A stretch of 64,000 bases of DNA from Pisolithus tinctorius (taxonomy: Eukaryota; Basidiomycota; Agaricomycetes; Boletales; Pisolithaceae). The number at the start of each line of letters is the position of its first letter. Position 1 is the first letter of the stretch. A program made the position numbers and the translations under genes. A model generated the notes under the pieces. That model ran no database searches. It had not been told where the DNA came from and saw only the letters and a program-made list of their open reading frames with translations. Where the stretch lies: the NCBI GenBank assembly GCA_024663395.1, contig JANFAH010000060.1, positions 1 to 64,000 on the forward strand, read 5' to 3'. Below, in pieces: positions 10,942 through 21,806 of this stretch.

Positions 10942-13021
10942 ATGCCAGTCGAGCTTGCGCCTCCTCCCCTGTACTCCCAGTTGCAGGAAGAGCCTTCAGA
11001 TGGCAGACATGATCATGATACGGAGACGCCAGGCGTACAGATTCTCATTGTACCCGCTGCAGACGGCACAACTTTCCAGAAGGGCTGTCTTGGTGCGGAG
11101 GGAGAGCATGCGGCCATAGAAGGTGAGGTCCATCTCAAGGGTGCTCAACCAGGATTATGGAAGAAAGTGTCAGTCGCCCCTCTTTCCTGTCTCCCCAGCC
11201 TATTGTGCTCATGAGATCTTTGACTGGTGAAGGTCTATCACTTTGTGCACGACGGAGTCCGCGTGTGGACGACAGATCGAGCTAGGATCGTCCGAAGTCG
11301 ACCTGTTATCACAGATGCCAATCTCTGAAACCATCCCAACCTCGTTACCCTTTGCCATACCGCTGATGCCTGATGTGCCTCAGTGCATACACACTACACA
11401 ATCCGCCTTGACACATGTCCTCACAGCAACGTTGCACCCTATCGATTCTGCAGCTCCGATCGTATCGAAGGACGCTGTTGTCCATGTCAGACGCTATACC
11501 TCCCATACGCACACTGTACAGACATTACCCGAGACTCATGTCTTGACTGAACCCATGCGGGTCGAGGTCGAGATACCTCGATCCACTTTCGTGGTTGGCG
11601 AACCTATCCCGGTGTACATCACCGTGCCACCTCCAGACTGGGAACGTGTTTTGGATGGCGGTCTCAGGCTCCGCAACGTCAAAGCGGAACTCGTAAAAAT
11701 TGTCGAGACGAACAATGGGGATGGCAGTCATGACACTTCAACCCCGGTCGCTGTAGACCCGACAGGCGAAGTTATCTCTTCCCCACAGGATCTGTCGGAG
11801 GGACCGTCGTCTGCGGCGTGTCCACCACCGGAGAAGCTAAGCAATGCTTCATTACTTGCTCCCCCAATCTCCGAAAGCTCTGCCTCGTGTCACACCACTG
11901 TACTTTCCCGTTCCGGGGCGTCTTGCAGGTTTCACAATACGAAAGCTGTTCGATTACGCTTGATTCTGTATCAACCGTTACCCCCATCGTCCCCATCGGA
12001 CCAGCCGCCACCGTCCGTGCCTTCTGGCTATGGATGTTTGGAGTCTGATGTTCAGTGTGTCTCAATCACTCAAGCTACCCTCTTGCATAACGTCTCGTTT
12101 CGGCTCAAGGTACTGGTGTCAGTCGTTGACATCAATAATAGGACCGAACGGTCCTTTGTACTGTCCATTCCCATTGTCATTATCCCTTCACCAGCTCCAC
12201 TTCCCGAGGTCGAAGAGTGGGTAGACATCGCGTATCAGAAGAAACATGACCGCCCACCAGTCAGGACGGTGCGGCAAGAAGACACCGAGTTGTCTGTGCC
12301 AGTGTATCAGGAAGGGACGGCCGGGCCCAGCTATATGCAAAGCGGAGAGCCTCCGCCGTTCGAAGATCGAGACGTTCCCCCTCCTCCGTTCTTTGCTTCT
12401 GTGCCCTCCACTTCAACCCATCTACCTACGTTCCAAGAGTCGGAAAACGAAGCGTTCATTCCCACGGATACAGAAGAGCATTTCACCCATGCACCTGAGC
12501 CGAGGATTATCATTGGAGAGGGCGTTCTCTTTGGGTTTTCAGCTTCTCAGCAATTCGATGGACACTCTGACGTGATCCATCCAACATCGACACCGCCTCC
12601 TACAGTTGAGGAGGCAGCGCAAGACCCAGACGTTACTAGTCTCATTGACATGGTTCAGCCTCGCCGAGCGTTAGGTTTAATGCTTGAACAACCAGATGAC
12701 TCGGCTAGGGATTGTGGTTTAACCCCGCCGCCACCACCACCATTGATGGATGATCCGTCTGATCCCCCTCCGTCCATTGACTCTGAGTTCAGGTCCCTTA
12801 CGACTCACGGAACCATTCAGGTGCATTCATCAACTTCAATTGCTCATCATCCATTCTCCCAGTTGCACGGACATGATGATTCATTATCACAATCACGAGA
12901 ACTCTTGCACCAGACATCACCGGACACGCACGCGCCGCCTCCTTACCTTACGGCGAATGATCACGAGCAAGCTGCAACTCCTCCACCTTATATGGACTTC
13001 GTGCTTCCGCGTACCCGTTGA
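10942..13021 (+). CDS. Arrestin-like protein, probable Rsp5/Nedd4 adaptor (ART family)
   Basis: Alpha-arrestins link membrane transporters to the HECT ubiquitin ligase Rsp5 for endocytosis. Exons 10942-11168 and 11233-13021 give 671 residues. The N-terminus carries PPPLYSQL, followed by an arrestin_N-like sandwich (GEVHLKGAQPGLWKKVSIT, FVVGEPIPVYITVPPPDW) and an arrestin_C-like part (SFRLKVLVSVVDINNRT, LSIPIVIIPSP). The last 250 residues are Pro-rich and disordered. PPxY motifs that would bind Rsp5 WW domains are visible at the N-terminus (PPLY) and near the end (PPPYLTAND, PPPYMDF). The intron donor is GT|GTCAGT. The specific cargo cannot be told. Confidence 0.82.
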
Positions 13022-13271
13022 ATGGGCGTAGTTAGACTCCAATATTGCTGTACTGGTATACGTATAAGTGCATGGACAATTCCTAGCTCACCTCCGAGGG
13101 GAGGAGTGACAGTTCGATTTGCAAAGTCTCTATAGTCCGACAATCCATTAGAAAAGGGTAGAAAATTACAAGTGAAGCTAGCAATCGCGAACATATAGAT
13201 CAAAACGGTTACTTAAAAAACAGGATGAGACGGCTGTGAATGTGGTTCGCATAACAACTAGGGAACAACCG

Positions 13272-14326
13272 CTAGCAATTGCAGCCATCTCTGCCCTTCG
13301 TCTGGTTCTCTTCCAAATTCACATTACCCTCTTGTCGCGACGCTCCAGGTCGGCTAACCTGAGCGCCATTTCTGCCAGCCCCACGGGTGGAAGCTAATAT
13401 ATGTTCGATGGGTATCTTCTTGGCTGTGTCACTTATCCGTCAGACCAGGCGGCTAATTCAGTGGAAACATACGTACCGATTTCTGTAAATACTTCGATAA
13501 TACCCTGACCGGTCTTGGCGCTGGTCTCAAAGAATAGCAGCCCTGCTTCAGTGGCGTAAGCTTGTGCCTCTTCGCGAGGCACCTGTCTTAAGGACTCGGG
13601 CTCTCCCGCTGAGCCGGGTGTCTCTCCAGGGGTCGCAGTTGCGTCGTCGGCTTCATCTTCGGAGTCGGAAGCGGGGGCTGCGGTGGAAGGTGAACTGGAG
13701 GACTGTACTAAATCTATCTTATTGCCTGCGAGTGCAATGACGATATTGGGATTGGCCTGTCTCTGTAGTTCTTTTACCCATGACTTGGCCTTCTCAAGGC
13801 TGCTGGCTTTCGTGACATCATAAACGACCACGGCCGCCTGGGCGTTGCGATAGTACATGGGCTACAGTATGTTGTCGGTGGCGGAAATAGATGTCCCGAG
13901 GTATTTACTTACTGCCAGAGAGTGAAAGCGTTCTTGGCCAGCGGTATCCCAGATTTCATAACGTAGAACACGATCCTCCAGACGACACTTTTGTGTCAAG
14001 AAGGCAGCACCTATGGTGGGTTCCTTGTTGGGCTGAAACTCGTTGTTGACCTAGACGGAGGACGGCGTCCATAAGCCGGTTCCCAATGACACATCATCTT
14101 TTACTCACGAATCGGAGAACTAGAGATGATTTGCCCACAGCTGCCTCGCCTACGGTACAACAAGTCAGTAGTCTGTGAGTGCCGGAAGGTTTATCTGGGT
14201 TTGGAAATGCCAACGAGGGAGAACGCCGGAGGTGACGAGGGAGACAGACGGGAGACGAGACGTACCCAGAAGGACCAGTTTGACTTGGACAGACCTGTCG
14301 ACAGCTCCTGAGGCGGCGTCAGTCAT
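13272..14326 (-). CDS. ypt5: Rab5-type endosomal GTPase (Ypt5/Vps21)
   Basis: Small GTPase controlling early endosome fusion. Exons 14266-14326, 14109-14149, 13913-14050, 13477-13861 and 13272-13423 give 258 residues. G motifs: [14 protein letters not shown] (P-loop), EPTIGAAF (switch I), [12 protein letters not shown] (switch II), GNKIDL and TSAKTG. The effector region [15 protein letters not shown] is typical of Rab5. The C-terminus ends in Cys-Asn-Cys, a CxC geranylgeranylation signal. An acidic Ser/Asp/Glu-rich insertion of about 40 residues lies between NKIDL and the SAK motif, making the protein longer than the usual 215-220. It converges on the arrestin gene and diverges from the acyl-CoA synthetase gene. 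Confidence 0.95.
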
Positions 14327-14688
14327 CGTTTAAGTCGAGACGTCCTTGAGACCAGAAGGGGGGGCTTGTCACTCGCGGTGAATGGGAGAGCCAGGAAGGT
14401 GTAATGGCTGGCAGCTATGTGGCTGCGTTGCTGGAGCAGTTTGTTTGCCTTTGTGTTCGCCAGCAGCTACGCATCGCAGCAAACTTAGGAATGGCCGACA
14501 GATCAGATCCATGGGAGATCAGAAACGTAGTAAAGGTTCTCCCCGTACAAGTACTTAGCTTGCAGGGAATGTAGACAATTGCTGTACAACAACAATGGAT
14601 AAGAATATTATCGGACATGTGACCCACAGACGGGAGTATCGAACGATGTTGCGCGTACTTTAGCCTCGACACGCCATTATTGCTGCCA
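14327..14688. other. Divergent intergenic region (ypt5 / acyl-CoA synthetase)
   Basis: About 360 bp between divergent start codons. It must contain the promoters of both genes. No obvious TATA box or repeat is seen. The 3' boundary depends on the uncertain start of the synthetase gene. Confidence 0.5.
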
Positions 14689-17384
14689 ATGGGTGTGCCA
14701 TCCGTCTTGGGCCCGTCTATCCGTTGTGTGGACTTACTGTCAGTTGTAGACCCATCCTCTTTCCGCCCAACCTCAGACAGTGTTCCTCCGCCCAATGTCA
14801 GCTACCAGCAGAAGCAGCTCCAAGGCGTACCTGTGAACTACCATCCACTCGTACGCGCATCCGCTCGCCTTCATCCTTGGGTTCCATTCATCCCTGGACA
14901 TGTCAGAACCCCTTTACATTCATTTTGCGTGCAGCCCTCATATACCCGGATAAACTCGCCCTTGCCCACCCAGATAGCAAGGAACCTGCCTTCTATACAT
15001 ATCGCGTATGGTAGGCGCCGTTCAGTGATCTCATTGTTACGCGTTCTTATCCGCTCCCTAGGGCCCAGCGTATTCAGAACTTGGCCTATGCGTTAATACA
15101 GGCAGGGATACGCCCAGGGGACCGCGTCGCTGTGCTCTCCCCTAACACGTCAGCCCTTAGCTCTTCGTGCTCTTATTTCGTTAGACTGACTGATCCCCCA
15201 GGCCCATGATTGCAGGTCAACACTATCCCATTGTCTGCTTCCGTTCTCTGGTCGTCACTCAACCCAATTACAGACACCTACTTCGGAGTCATTGCTGCTC
15301 GTGCGATACTAACCCCAATCAATACCCGCCTGACCTCTCACGAAATTGCCTACATCGTCGACCACAGTGGTGCTAAACTGATATTGGTCGACCATGAGTG
15401 TTCTCATCTGTTACCCACTTCCAGAGTCAGAACCATCATCTGTCACGATACTGGGCGCGAAGGCGATCCTTATGAAGGGTTTCTCAGTTCAGGTCGAAAG
15501 TTCAGTCAGGAAAGAGGTTGGGCTGGACTGGACGTAGAAACAAATGAAGATACTGGTGCAGTCTTGTGCTATACGTGTGTTCAAGACTCTACACTGTTAC
15601 CTGTTTTGACTAAATTGTTCTCCGACCTTTAGTTCTGGTACTACCGGTAGAGTGAGACGCCTTTTTTTGACGTTTCCTTAGACTGATTACCTCTGACTGC
15701 CTCCGCAGCCCAAGGGCGTACTCACTACTCTACGAGGTCAATGGCCGGTGCAACTGTATAGGTTCAGTGGATTGATTCCCAAACAGGTTCTTACCTTGCT
15801 GCTATAGCTAATGCTGTCGAGGGACAGTGAGTGATCGCTATAAATTGTGCATAAATACACTCATGGTTTGCAAGGATCAATCGACAATCCACGTACTTGT
15901 GGTATGAACTCCTATATATTGGATGGATAATGTCAAGGAGGTGCTAAGTCGTAGATTCAGGGTGCTCCCGATGTTCCATGCGGCAGGGTGGACCTTCCCC
16001 TGGGCAAATGTCTTCGGATGCGCTACCCAGGTGTGTTCCTGTGCTTATTGCCAGTCTAGGCTCATTCGAGACGGGTTCCGTGGAGGTCATTCTGAGATCA
16101 GTTAATTATCCTCTCATCTGGAAGCATCTGCTCCACTCAAACGTAACCCATTACTGTGGGGCACCGACTGTCCAGGTTGGTTTGCATGGCTCCTAGTGAA
16201 ATGTTGCCTGTAGCGTTACTGGTTGTTTCAGATTGGAATTGTAAATGATCCTGCCGCACGACCATTGTCTCGACCCGTCACCGCTATTATCGCTGGTTCA
16301 GCACCCACTCCACAAGTCATAGGGCAACTTGAGCAAATTGGCATCACACCCGTTCATGTTTATGGTTTAACGTATGTTGGCGACGTTTCCGGATTCATGG
16401 CATGAATACTAACTCGTCGTGGTTAACAGCGAGGTGCGTTAACAACCTTTTGCCATGATCACATCGCTTGATGTGCAACGTAAAGACCTATGGGCCCTTC
16501 ACGCGGTGCTATGACCATCCTTTCTGGTCTAACCTCCCGCTTGCTGAGCGAGCGAGGCTAATGGCTCGCCAGGGCCAAAGTTTTGCCACAGCCCAGGACG
16601 TTAGAGTCGTCTACCCCCCGAAACATGAGGACGACCAAGATATAGTGGATGTGCCAAAGGACGGAAAGACTATAGGAGAAGTCGTCACCCGCGGTAACAT
16701 CGTGATGAAGGAGGTTAGTTTGCAGGACTCGTCATCATGAAAATAGCCAGGCTCACAGAAACGTCACTGCAGTACTTCAGGGACCCAGAAGCGACTCGTA
16801 AAGCATTTAGAGGTGGTCACTTCAACTCCGGAGATCTTGCTGTGATGCATCCGGATGGTGTCATCGCAATAATGGATAGGAGCAAAGACATTATCATCTC
16901 TGGAGGGGAGGTGAAAATTCATATTTGCCATCCCAAAGACGTACAAAACTCATTACCGCCTGCTCTAGAATGCGTCGAGTCTGGCAATCGAACAAGGTCA
17001 GGGGCACTCCGTCTTTTCTCGCTACAAGGCTCTGATAATTTCTACGTCGCGAAGAGCTCGCCAATCACCCTCATGTACTGGAGGTCTCCGTAGTTGCCCG
17101 GCCTCATGTAATATGGGGCGAGAGACCAATGGCCTTCGTGATCCTTCGTCCGGAATTTGTCTCGAAGTGGGCGACAGACCATGTGGGCTTTGAGGTGGAG
17201 CTCAAACGTCACGCACGTGAACGTCTTCCAGGTTTTGCTTGCCCAGAGTGGGTCCAGGTCGTCGAGGAGCTACCCGTGAGTCTGCTCGCCGCGGACGTAA
17301 CAGGAGTCTCACTATTTACCGTAGAAAACGTCCACTGGTAAGATTTTGAAGAGCAGTTTGCGCAAGATGGTAGCAAAATTATGA
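14689..17384 (+). CDS. Acyl-CoA synthetase (AMP-binding family), probable peroxisomal
   Basis: ATP-dependent ligase that activates a carboxylic acid to its CoA thioester. The gene has many small exons, and with splicing the family motifs are complete: [68 protein letters not shown] (phosphate-binding loop), [56 protein letters not shown] and the catalytic-Lys end KTSTGKI. Micro-exons of 14 nt (15202-15215) and 4 nt (16430-16433) are needed to keep the frame. The protein ends MVAKL; AKL is a PTS1 peroxisomal signal. The start is uncertain: ATG 14689, possibly joined by an intron to [13 protein letters not shown]. Substrate not predictable. Confidence 0.87.
15202..15215 (+). other. 14-nt micro-exon of the acyl-CoA synthetase gene
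   Basis: GCCCATGATTGCAG lies between an acceptor (CCCCCAG) and a donor (GTCAAC). It joins SPNT to DTYFGV through PMIA, the usual residues of the family at this place. Skipping it breaks the conserved helix and the frame. Confidence 0.75.
16430..16433 (+). other. 4-nt micro-exon in the YGxTE motif
   Basis: CGAG sits between an intron of 58 nt (16372-16429, GTATGT...AACAG) and one of 52 nt (16434-16485, GTGCGT...AAAG). It supplies the last base of Thr and the whole Glu of the invariant YGLTE motif. One long intron without this exon shifts the frame; retaining the second intron gives CGT TAA, a stop. Confidence 0.7.
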
Positions 17385-17521
17385 CAAATCCATATACTGG
17401 TGAGGTATCCTGACCATCGGCTAGGTATCTACATGTGTCTGACTCTAATAAATATGATGCAGATAGTGGTGTTAATGCAGTAGTCAGGGAAGGAGGGTAG
17501 GTTGCACATGGATGTGAACGG

Positions 17522-20500
17522 TCATGAAGACTCCGGACGGAGTCTCAGTATCCTAAATGTACCTGCATTGCGCTCGCAAAGATAGAGATCGTCTCCCGTC
17601 CGTCCGAGGAACAAGATTTCCTCCGTTACGTCGGGGTCACCATCGCCAGAGCCTGCAAACTCATTTTTGCCGGAAGATTTACCTGCGGAATAGCTACTTT
17701 TCTTGCTGAGGTGACCAGACTTGCTCTTAGTTGACGGCGTAGGAACTTCAGCGCTGCCTGGAGCAATAGGCATGCCAATCCTCCAAACGAAAGGCAAACG
17801 TCTATTGGTATTTGAAGGCGGAGGACTAAAATTCGGCAGTACGCTGCGGGACCTGTCTGCTGGTGTGAGTAGGGCATCTCCAAAGTCCATAGCTTCCAAG
17901 CCTCCTTGCCGCATGGCGACAATGATAGAGCGATCCTTGATATCGAAGGTCTCCAGGCGTTTCACATCACCCATACGCTGTGGGAACGGTCTTGAGCCAT
18001 TGCTTTCGTCAGGACTCCAGAAAAACCGTCCTTTCAACACAGCTCGTCCACGAACATCAACGATAGATGTGCTGTGTCCTCCCCGTGACGAATAGAATAA
18101 TGCGGGGGGACCAAAGTGACGCGACTGGAGGAGAAGTGATATCGGGGAAAGCAGTGGCTTCGAAGAGTCTGGGAACGGTCGGCTGGCCGACACCGTGGGC
18201 GGGGGCGGAACGGAACGAAATGGATAAGCAGGGTCGACACAATGTTGTCTGAGGTCTCTGAGAAGAATGAATTCCTCATCTTCCTCCTTTCGAACAGGCA
18301 AGTCAGGCGGGAGTAGGCCATCCTTATACCATGCTTGCATCAAGGTCTCTTTCCAAGGTCCTGAGCAGTGCGCATAAGTAACTGGTGCGACTGATGTGAC
18401 ATATCGGCACTCACCGTGAATTTTGCCCCTTGGGTCGCGGTATAACCACCTTGATGGAGGAGCTGGAGCTGGCATAGGTAGGCCAGGGGGGTTAAACTGG
18501 ATGTTCGCGAGATCAACATTCCCATTGCAAGATTCGGGCTCGTGCTCGGCTCGGTATTCAAGGAAATCAGCATATGTAGGCGGGATAATATAATCATCAG
18601 CAACGGTTGCAAGCGGAAAATTGGGTGCAAAGGATAGTTGCTGAAACGTCGTGTATGGGCCTATTTGTGTGGAGGCAAGTGCTACCAACTCCTCTGCGTG
18701 TGCCAAGGCAGCTTCGTGCGTGATCCCACTGGAAGCATGAGCTGAACCGTGGAGTTGTGCCATGGAAGTGCTCCGCGCCAATGACCCCTGGGCCTGCACC
18801 GACAGGCTGATGCTGACATTGACGTTCGTCTCTTCATCCTCTATATTTGGTGGGTCAGTGTCGAAAATGTCATTATGACCCGATCGTATTTCCCGGACTC
18901 TGCGGCGAGCAGCTCTCCGTTCGGCCCGCCCAATCCGAACCTCACGCACCCTAACTGTGGCGGGTTCCAGACCGAAGACATTTTGCGAAAACATTAAGAA
19001 GACTTCCACTAAATCATCGCCTTGCAGCTGCAGTTCAAGGGATTTCGGAGAATCCGGGAGAATAAAGGTTCGTGATAACCCAAGGGCTGTTCTGTACGTG
19101 CCAGCAAACAACTCTACTTTTTCACCATTCTCCCCACACAAGATGGCCAAAAAACTACCAGAAGATTGAGAAAATTTAATCAGAAAAGCAGACTCGGACA
19201 AACCTCTTTTTCGGCGTTTCAACGGCTTTAATCATCAGAGCACCTTTGGTTCCAGGAAGTTTGACGTATTCTAATTTCGGTGGGGGCGCGTGGGGAGCTA
19301 CCGGGGTCTGGGCATTGCTCCGTCTCGTGTCTGCGTCCAAACTCTTTAGTGTGAACGTGGGGGGTCGCTCTCCAGTTCTTCGAACGTTGAATGCGTTGCT
19401 GAATATCCGAGGGAAAATGCGGGAGTGGTGTGAAGTTGCCGGAAGAGAAGGTGTGGTTGGTACAAGGGGTGCCACATTACTAACAAACGAAGGTCTATTG
19501 CCATCTGATGTGGAGGGACGAGGAGAAATGGACGTCGGCGCTGTAGAGGGTCGTAGACGTGTAAGAGGATGCTCCGTGGACATGCTACCCTCCTGAGGTA
19601 TACTAGGCGTCGGGGATGCGGCTGATAGGCCCGATAAATTATCTACTGGTGGGTTGGGAGCAGCATCCTGAAGTCCGTTACCTGCAAAGATCCCTCCCAG
19701 AGTAGACCATCGCCGCCGCCGATCCGCTCGACTTGCTATATTGCGGGTATTGGAACATGGATAAGCACTATCACCACTCGTTGCAGTAGGCGAGTTCGCG
19801 ATGAGAATGGGTTCTTGAGGATGGAGAGTCCCCGCCGGTGGTAAGCCTGGAATTCTACTTTCCAATAGTGCCTGAGCGAGCGTGATGCGTTCGCCAGGGA
19901 CGGAGCCTGCGTCGTCGTCGTCGTCCTCATCAGCCTCTGCATCTGGAGTACCATTCCGTGCCCCACCATCTATTGCAGCATCTGCAAAGGGAAGGCGAAC
20001 AGATGGAGAATTCTGCAAAGATGGTCGTCGATTGGGCTGAATAGGGTGGGTTCGGACGGGTAAGGCACTACCAATAATATTGTTGTTTTGGTCCTGGTTC
20101 CTATGCGGAATGGAACTCGTCCTCTCATCCAGAGCTTGGCTGCCACTCGCCCCTGCAGTCAACATATCTATGGCTTCATCGTCACTGGCGCCTTGCCAGT
20201 CTGAAGACTTTGCTTCAACACAAGGGGACCGCGCGGGGCGTAGTGCAGGAACTGGTGGGGGTACCACAGGAACCACAACCAACGACAGAGAAGATCTCCT
20301 CGATCGGGGGACGCTGACAGACACAGCAGACCTCTGGTTTCCTATTGTTAGCCGACCGTCTGGGGTACTGGTATAAGGAGGAGGTTGCCCAGCTGGGCGG
20401 AGCGACGGCGGCTGCGAAGTGGGAGGTCTAGGTTTCTTCGGCATTCCCGTGTGTGGACGCTTCGGTGCAGAGTCATCCTTCCGCTGCACGTGGTTCATGG

Positions 20501-21604
20501 GGGTTGACAAAGACAGTTTCCCCTTCTTCTCGGATGACTCTCGTCGCTCCAAGTTCAAACCACGGGTACCCGTCTTTTTAATTTCCTCTCGTCGGGTGCG
20601 CTCACGCTCGCGTCGAATCTCCAGCTCGATCCGCCATTCAATCGCCTTCTTTACCTCTTCTAACGCATACACCCGTACGCCATCCCTCCGTCCGGCTATC
20701 GCGACCAAAACACCCCGATGCTCCATGACGAGCACACTCTTGAAAGGTACTCTTCGGACGAGAGCGTAAGGTTGCAGGGCCGGGGGTGAGACGAGGGGAA
20801 GAACGTCCAGGCCTTGAGCATGACAGAGTAAAAGATAATGTGGTGCCAGGAAGGTGCCATTCGTGGGTGGTGTACTGAAATGAGAAGGTGATAAGGTAGC
20901 CGTTATGGCCATCAGTGAAAGTCCTAATTCCTGTAGAGTGGGAGGCGGCAGTGGAGGTGGTGGAGTGATTGGTCTTGCTGGGGTAGCAGGAGAAGATGCT
21001 CTTGAGTTTGAGGGAGACTGTGAGTAAACCGGTGTAGAGGACCGTTGGTCATGAAGGGAGCGAGGGGTGGCTGGTACTGCGTTGTCACGGCGATGAATAA
21101 GATTTGAAAGGAATCCAGAAAAGCGGTTGGTCGGACGAGTCTGATCAACCAACAGTAAGCATCCATGACGAGGCAGGAACGGCCCGAACTTACCTCGTTG
21201 AGTGAGCGACGCCTATGTAGCCTATCCCTCGCAAATGGAGCTGTGGGAGGGGCCTGGACAACTACTTCTGAATGAGCGGAGGCAGATTGGGGAGGATGCG
21301 GGGAGGTGGTAGATGGCTGCGACAAGTTAGCGGCGGAGACGGAGACGTGCATGCTGGTAGATTCGTTCTGCATGCTGACTGAATCGGAGTGGCCATGGTC
21401 TGTCCGCACGTGAGGCAGGTCCACTGGGGGATTATCATCCTTTTGCGGGTTAGTTGTTACCTTAACACCTCCGGCGGCAGTCAACTCCTCAGAGTCAGCA
21501 TCCCGTAGACATTCGGTGACTTCTTCGACTGAGCGCGGGGCCTCCAGAGTTACTAGGGAGTCGCTCCACTGGTCAACAGCTGGGCCGTCAACTTCGTCAA
21601 GCAT
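17522..21604 (-). CDS. Large GYF-domain protein with CNH-like region, function unknown
   Basis: Exons 21194-21604, 19204-21140, 18415-19154 and 17522-18360 give 1308 residues. After a disordered N-terminus there is a block beginning LQELGLSLMAITATLSP with APHYLLLCHAQGLDVLPL, VLVMEHRGVLVAIAGRRDGV and VYALEEVKKAIEWRIE, which resembles the start of a citron-homology (CNH) beta-propeller. A long low-complexity insert follows, then KSFLAILCGENGEKVELFAG and LQLQGDDLVEVFLMFSQNVF, which look like its continuation. Next come a basic RRAARRRVREIR stretch and a GYF domain (WLYRDPRGKIHGPW, MQAWYKDGLLPPDL), a fold that binds Pro-rich peptides. The GYF core is restored only by removing a 54-nt stopless intron (18361-18414). 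Its role is not known. Confidence 0.8.
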
Positions 21605-21806
21605 AATTGATCCTGGATGGATGACGTGCTCCCAGGATACGGACTAGCTCGAGCCTGGCTCCAGAAATCAGGATCAGGAGACGGGGACGTCGTAGGACAT
21701 GTGTGGGCTGGAGTGCCAGTAAGGGGCAAAAAGGAAGGTTGTTCCCACGCCACCCTCCGGGGCCTTTGTCGGTGATCGCTCGGCTTAAGCTTCCACAGAG
21801 TCAATC
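21605..21806. promoter_or_regulatory. Shared divergent promoter region (GYF protein / dehydrogenase)
   Basis: 202 bp lie between two divergent ATG codons. Both core promoters must sit here. No specific box is recognised. Confidence 0.5.

Noticed and set aside
14689..17384. First impression of a frameshifted, dead acyl-CoA synthetase
   Set aside because: All breaks in frame fall at GT-AG splice sites, and after splicing every family motif is complete up to the catalytic Lys motif and a PTS1 end.
19155..19203. Possible frameshift in the GYF-domain gene
   Set aside because: A normal 49-nt intron (GTTTGT...GGTAG) joins the two frames and gives KKSFLAILCG, a sensible continuation.
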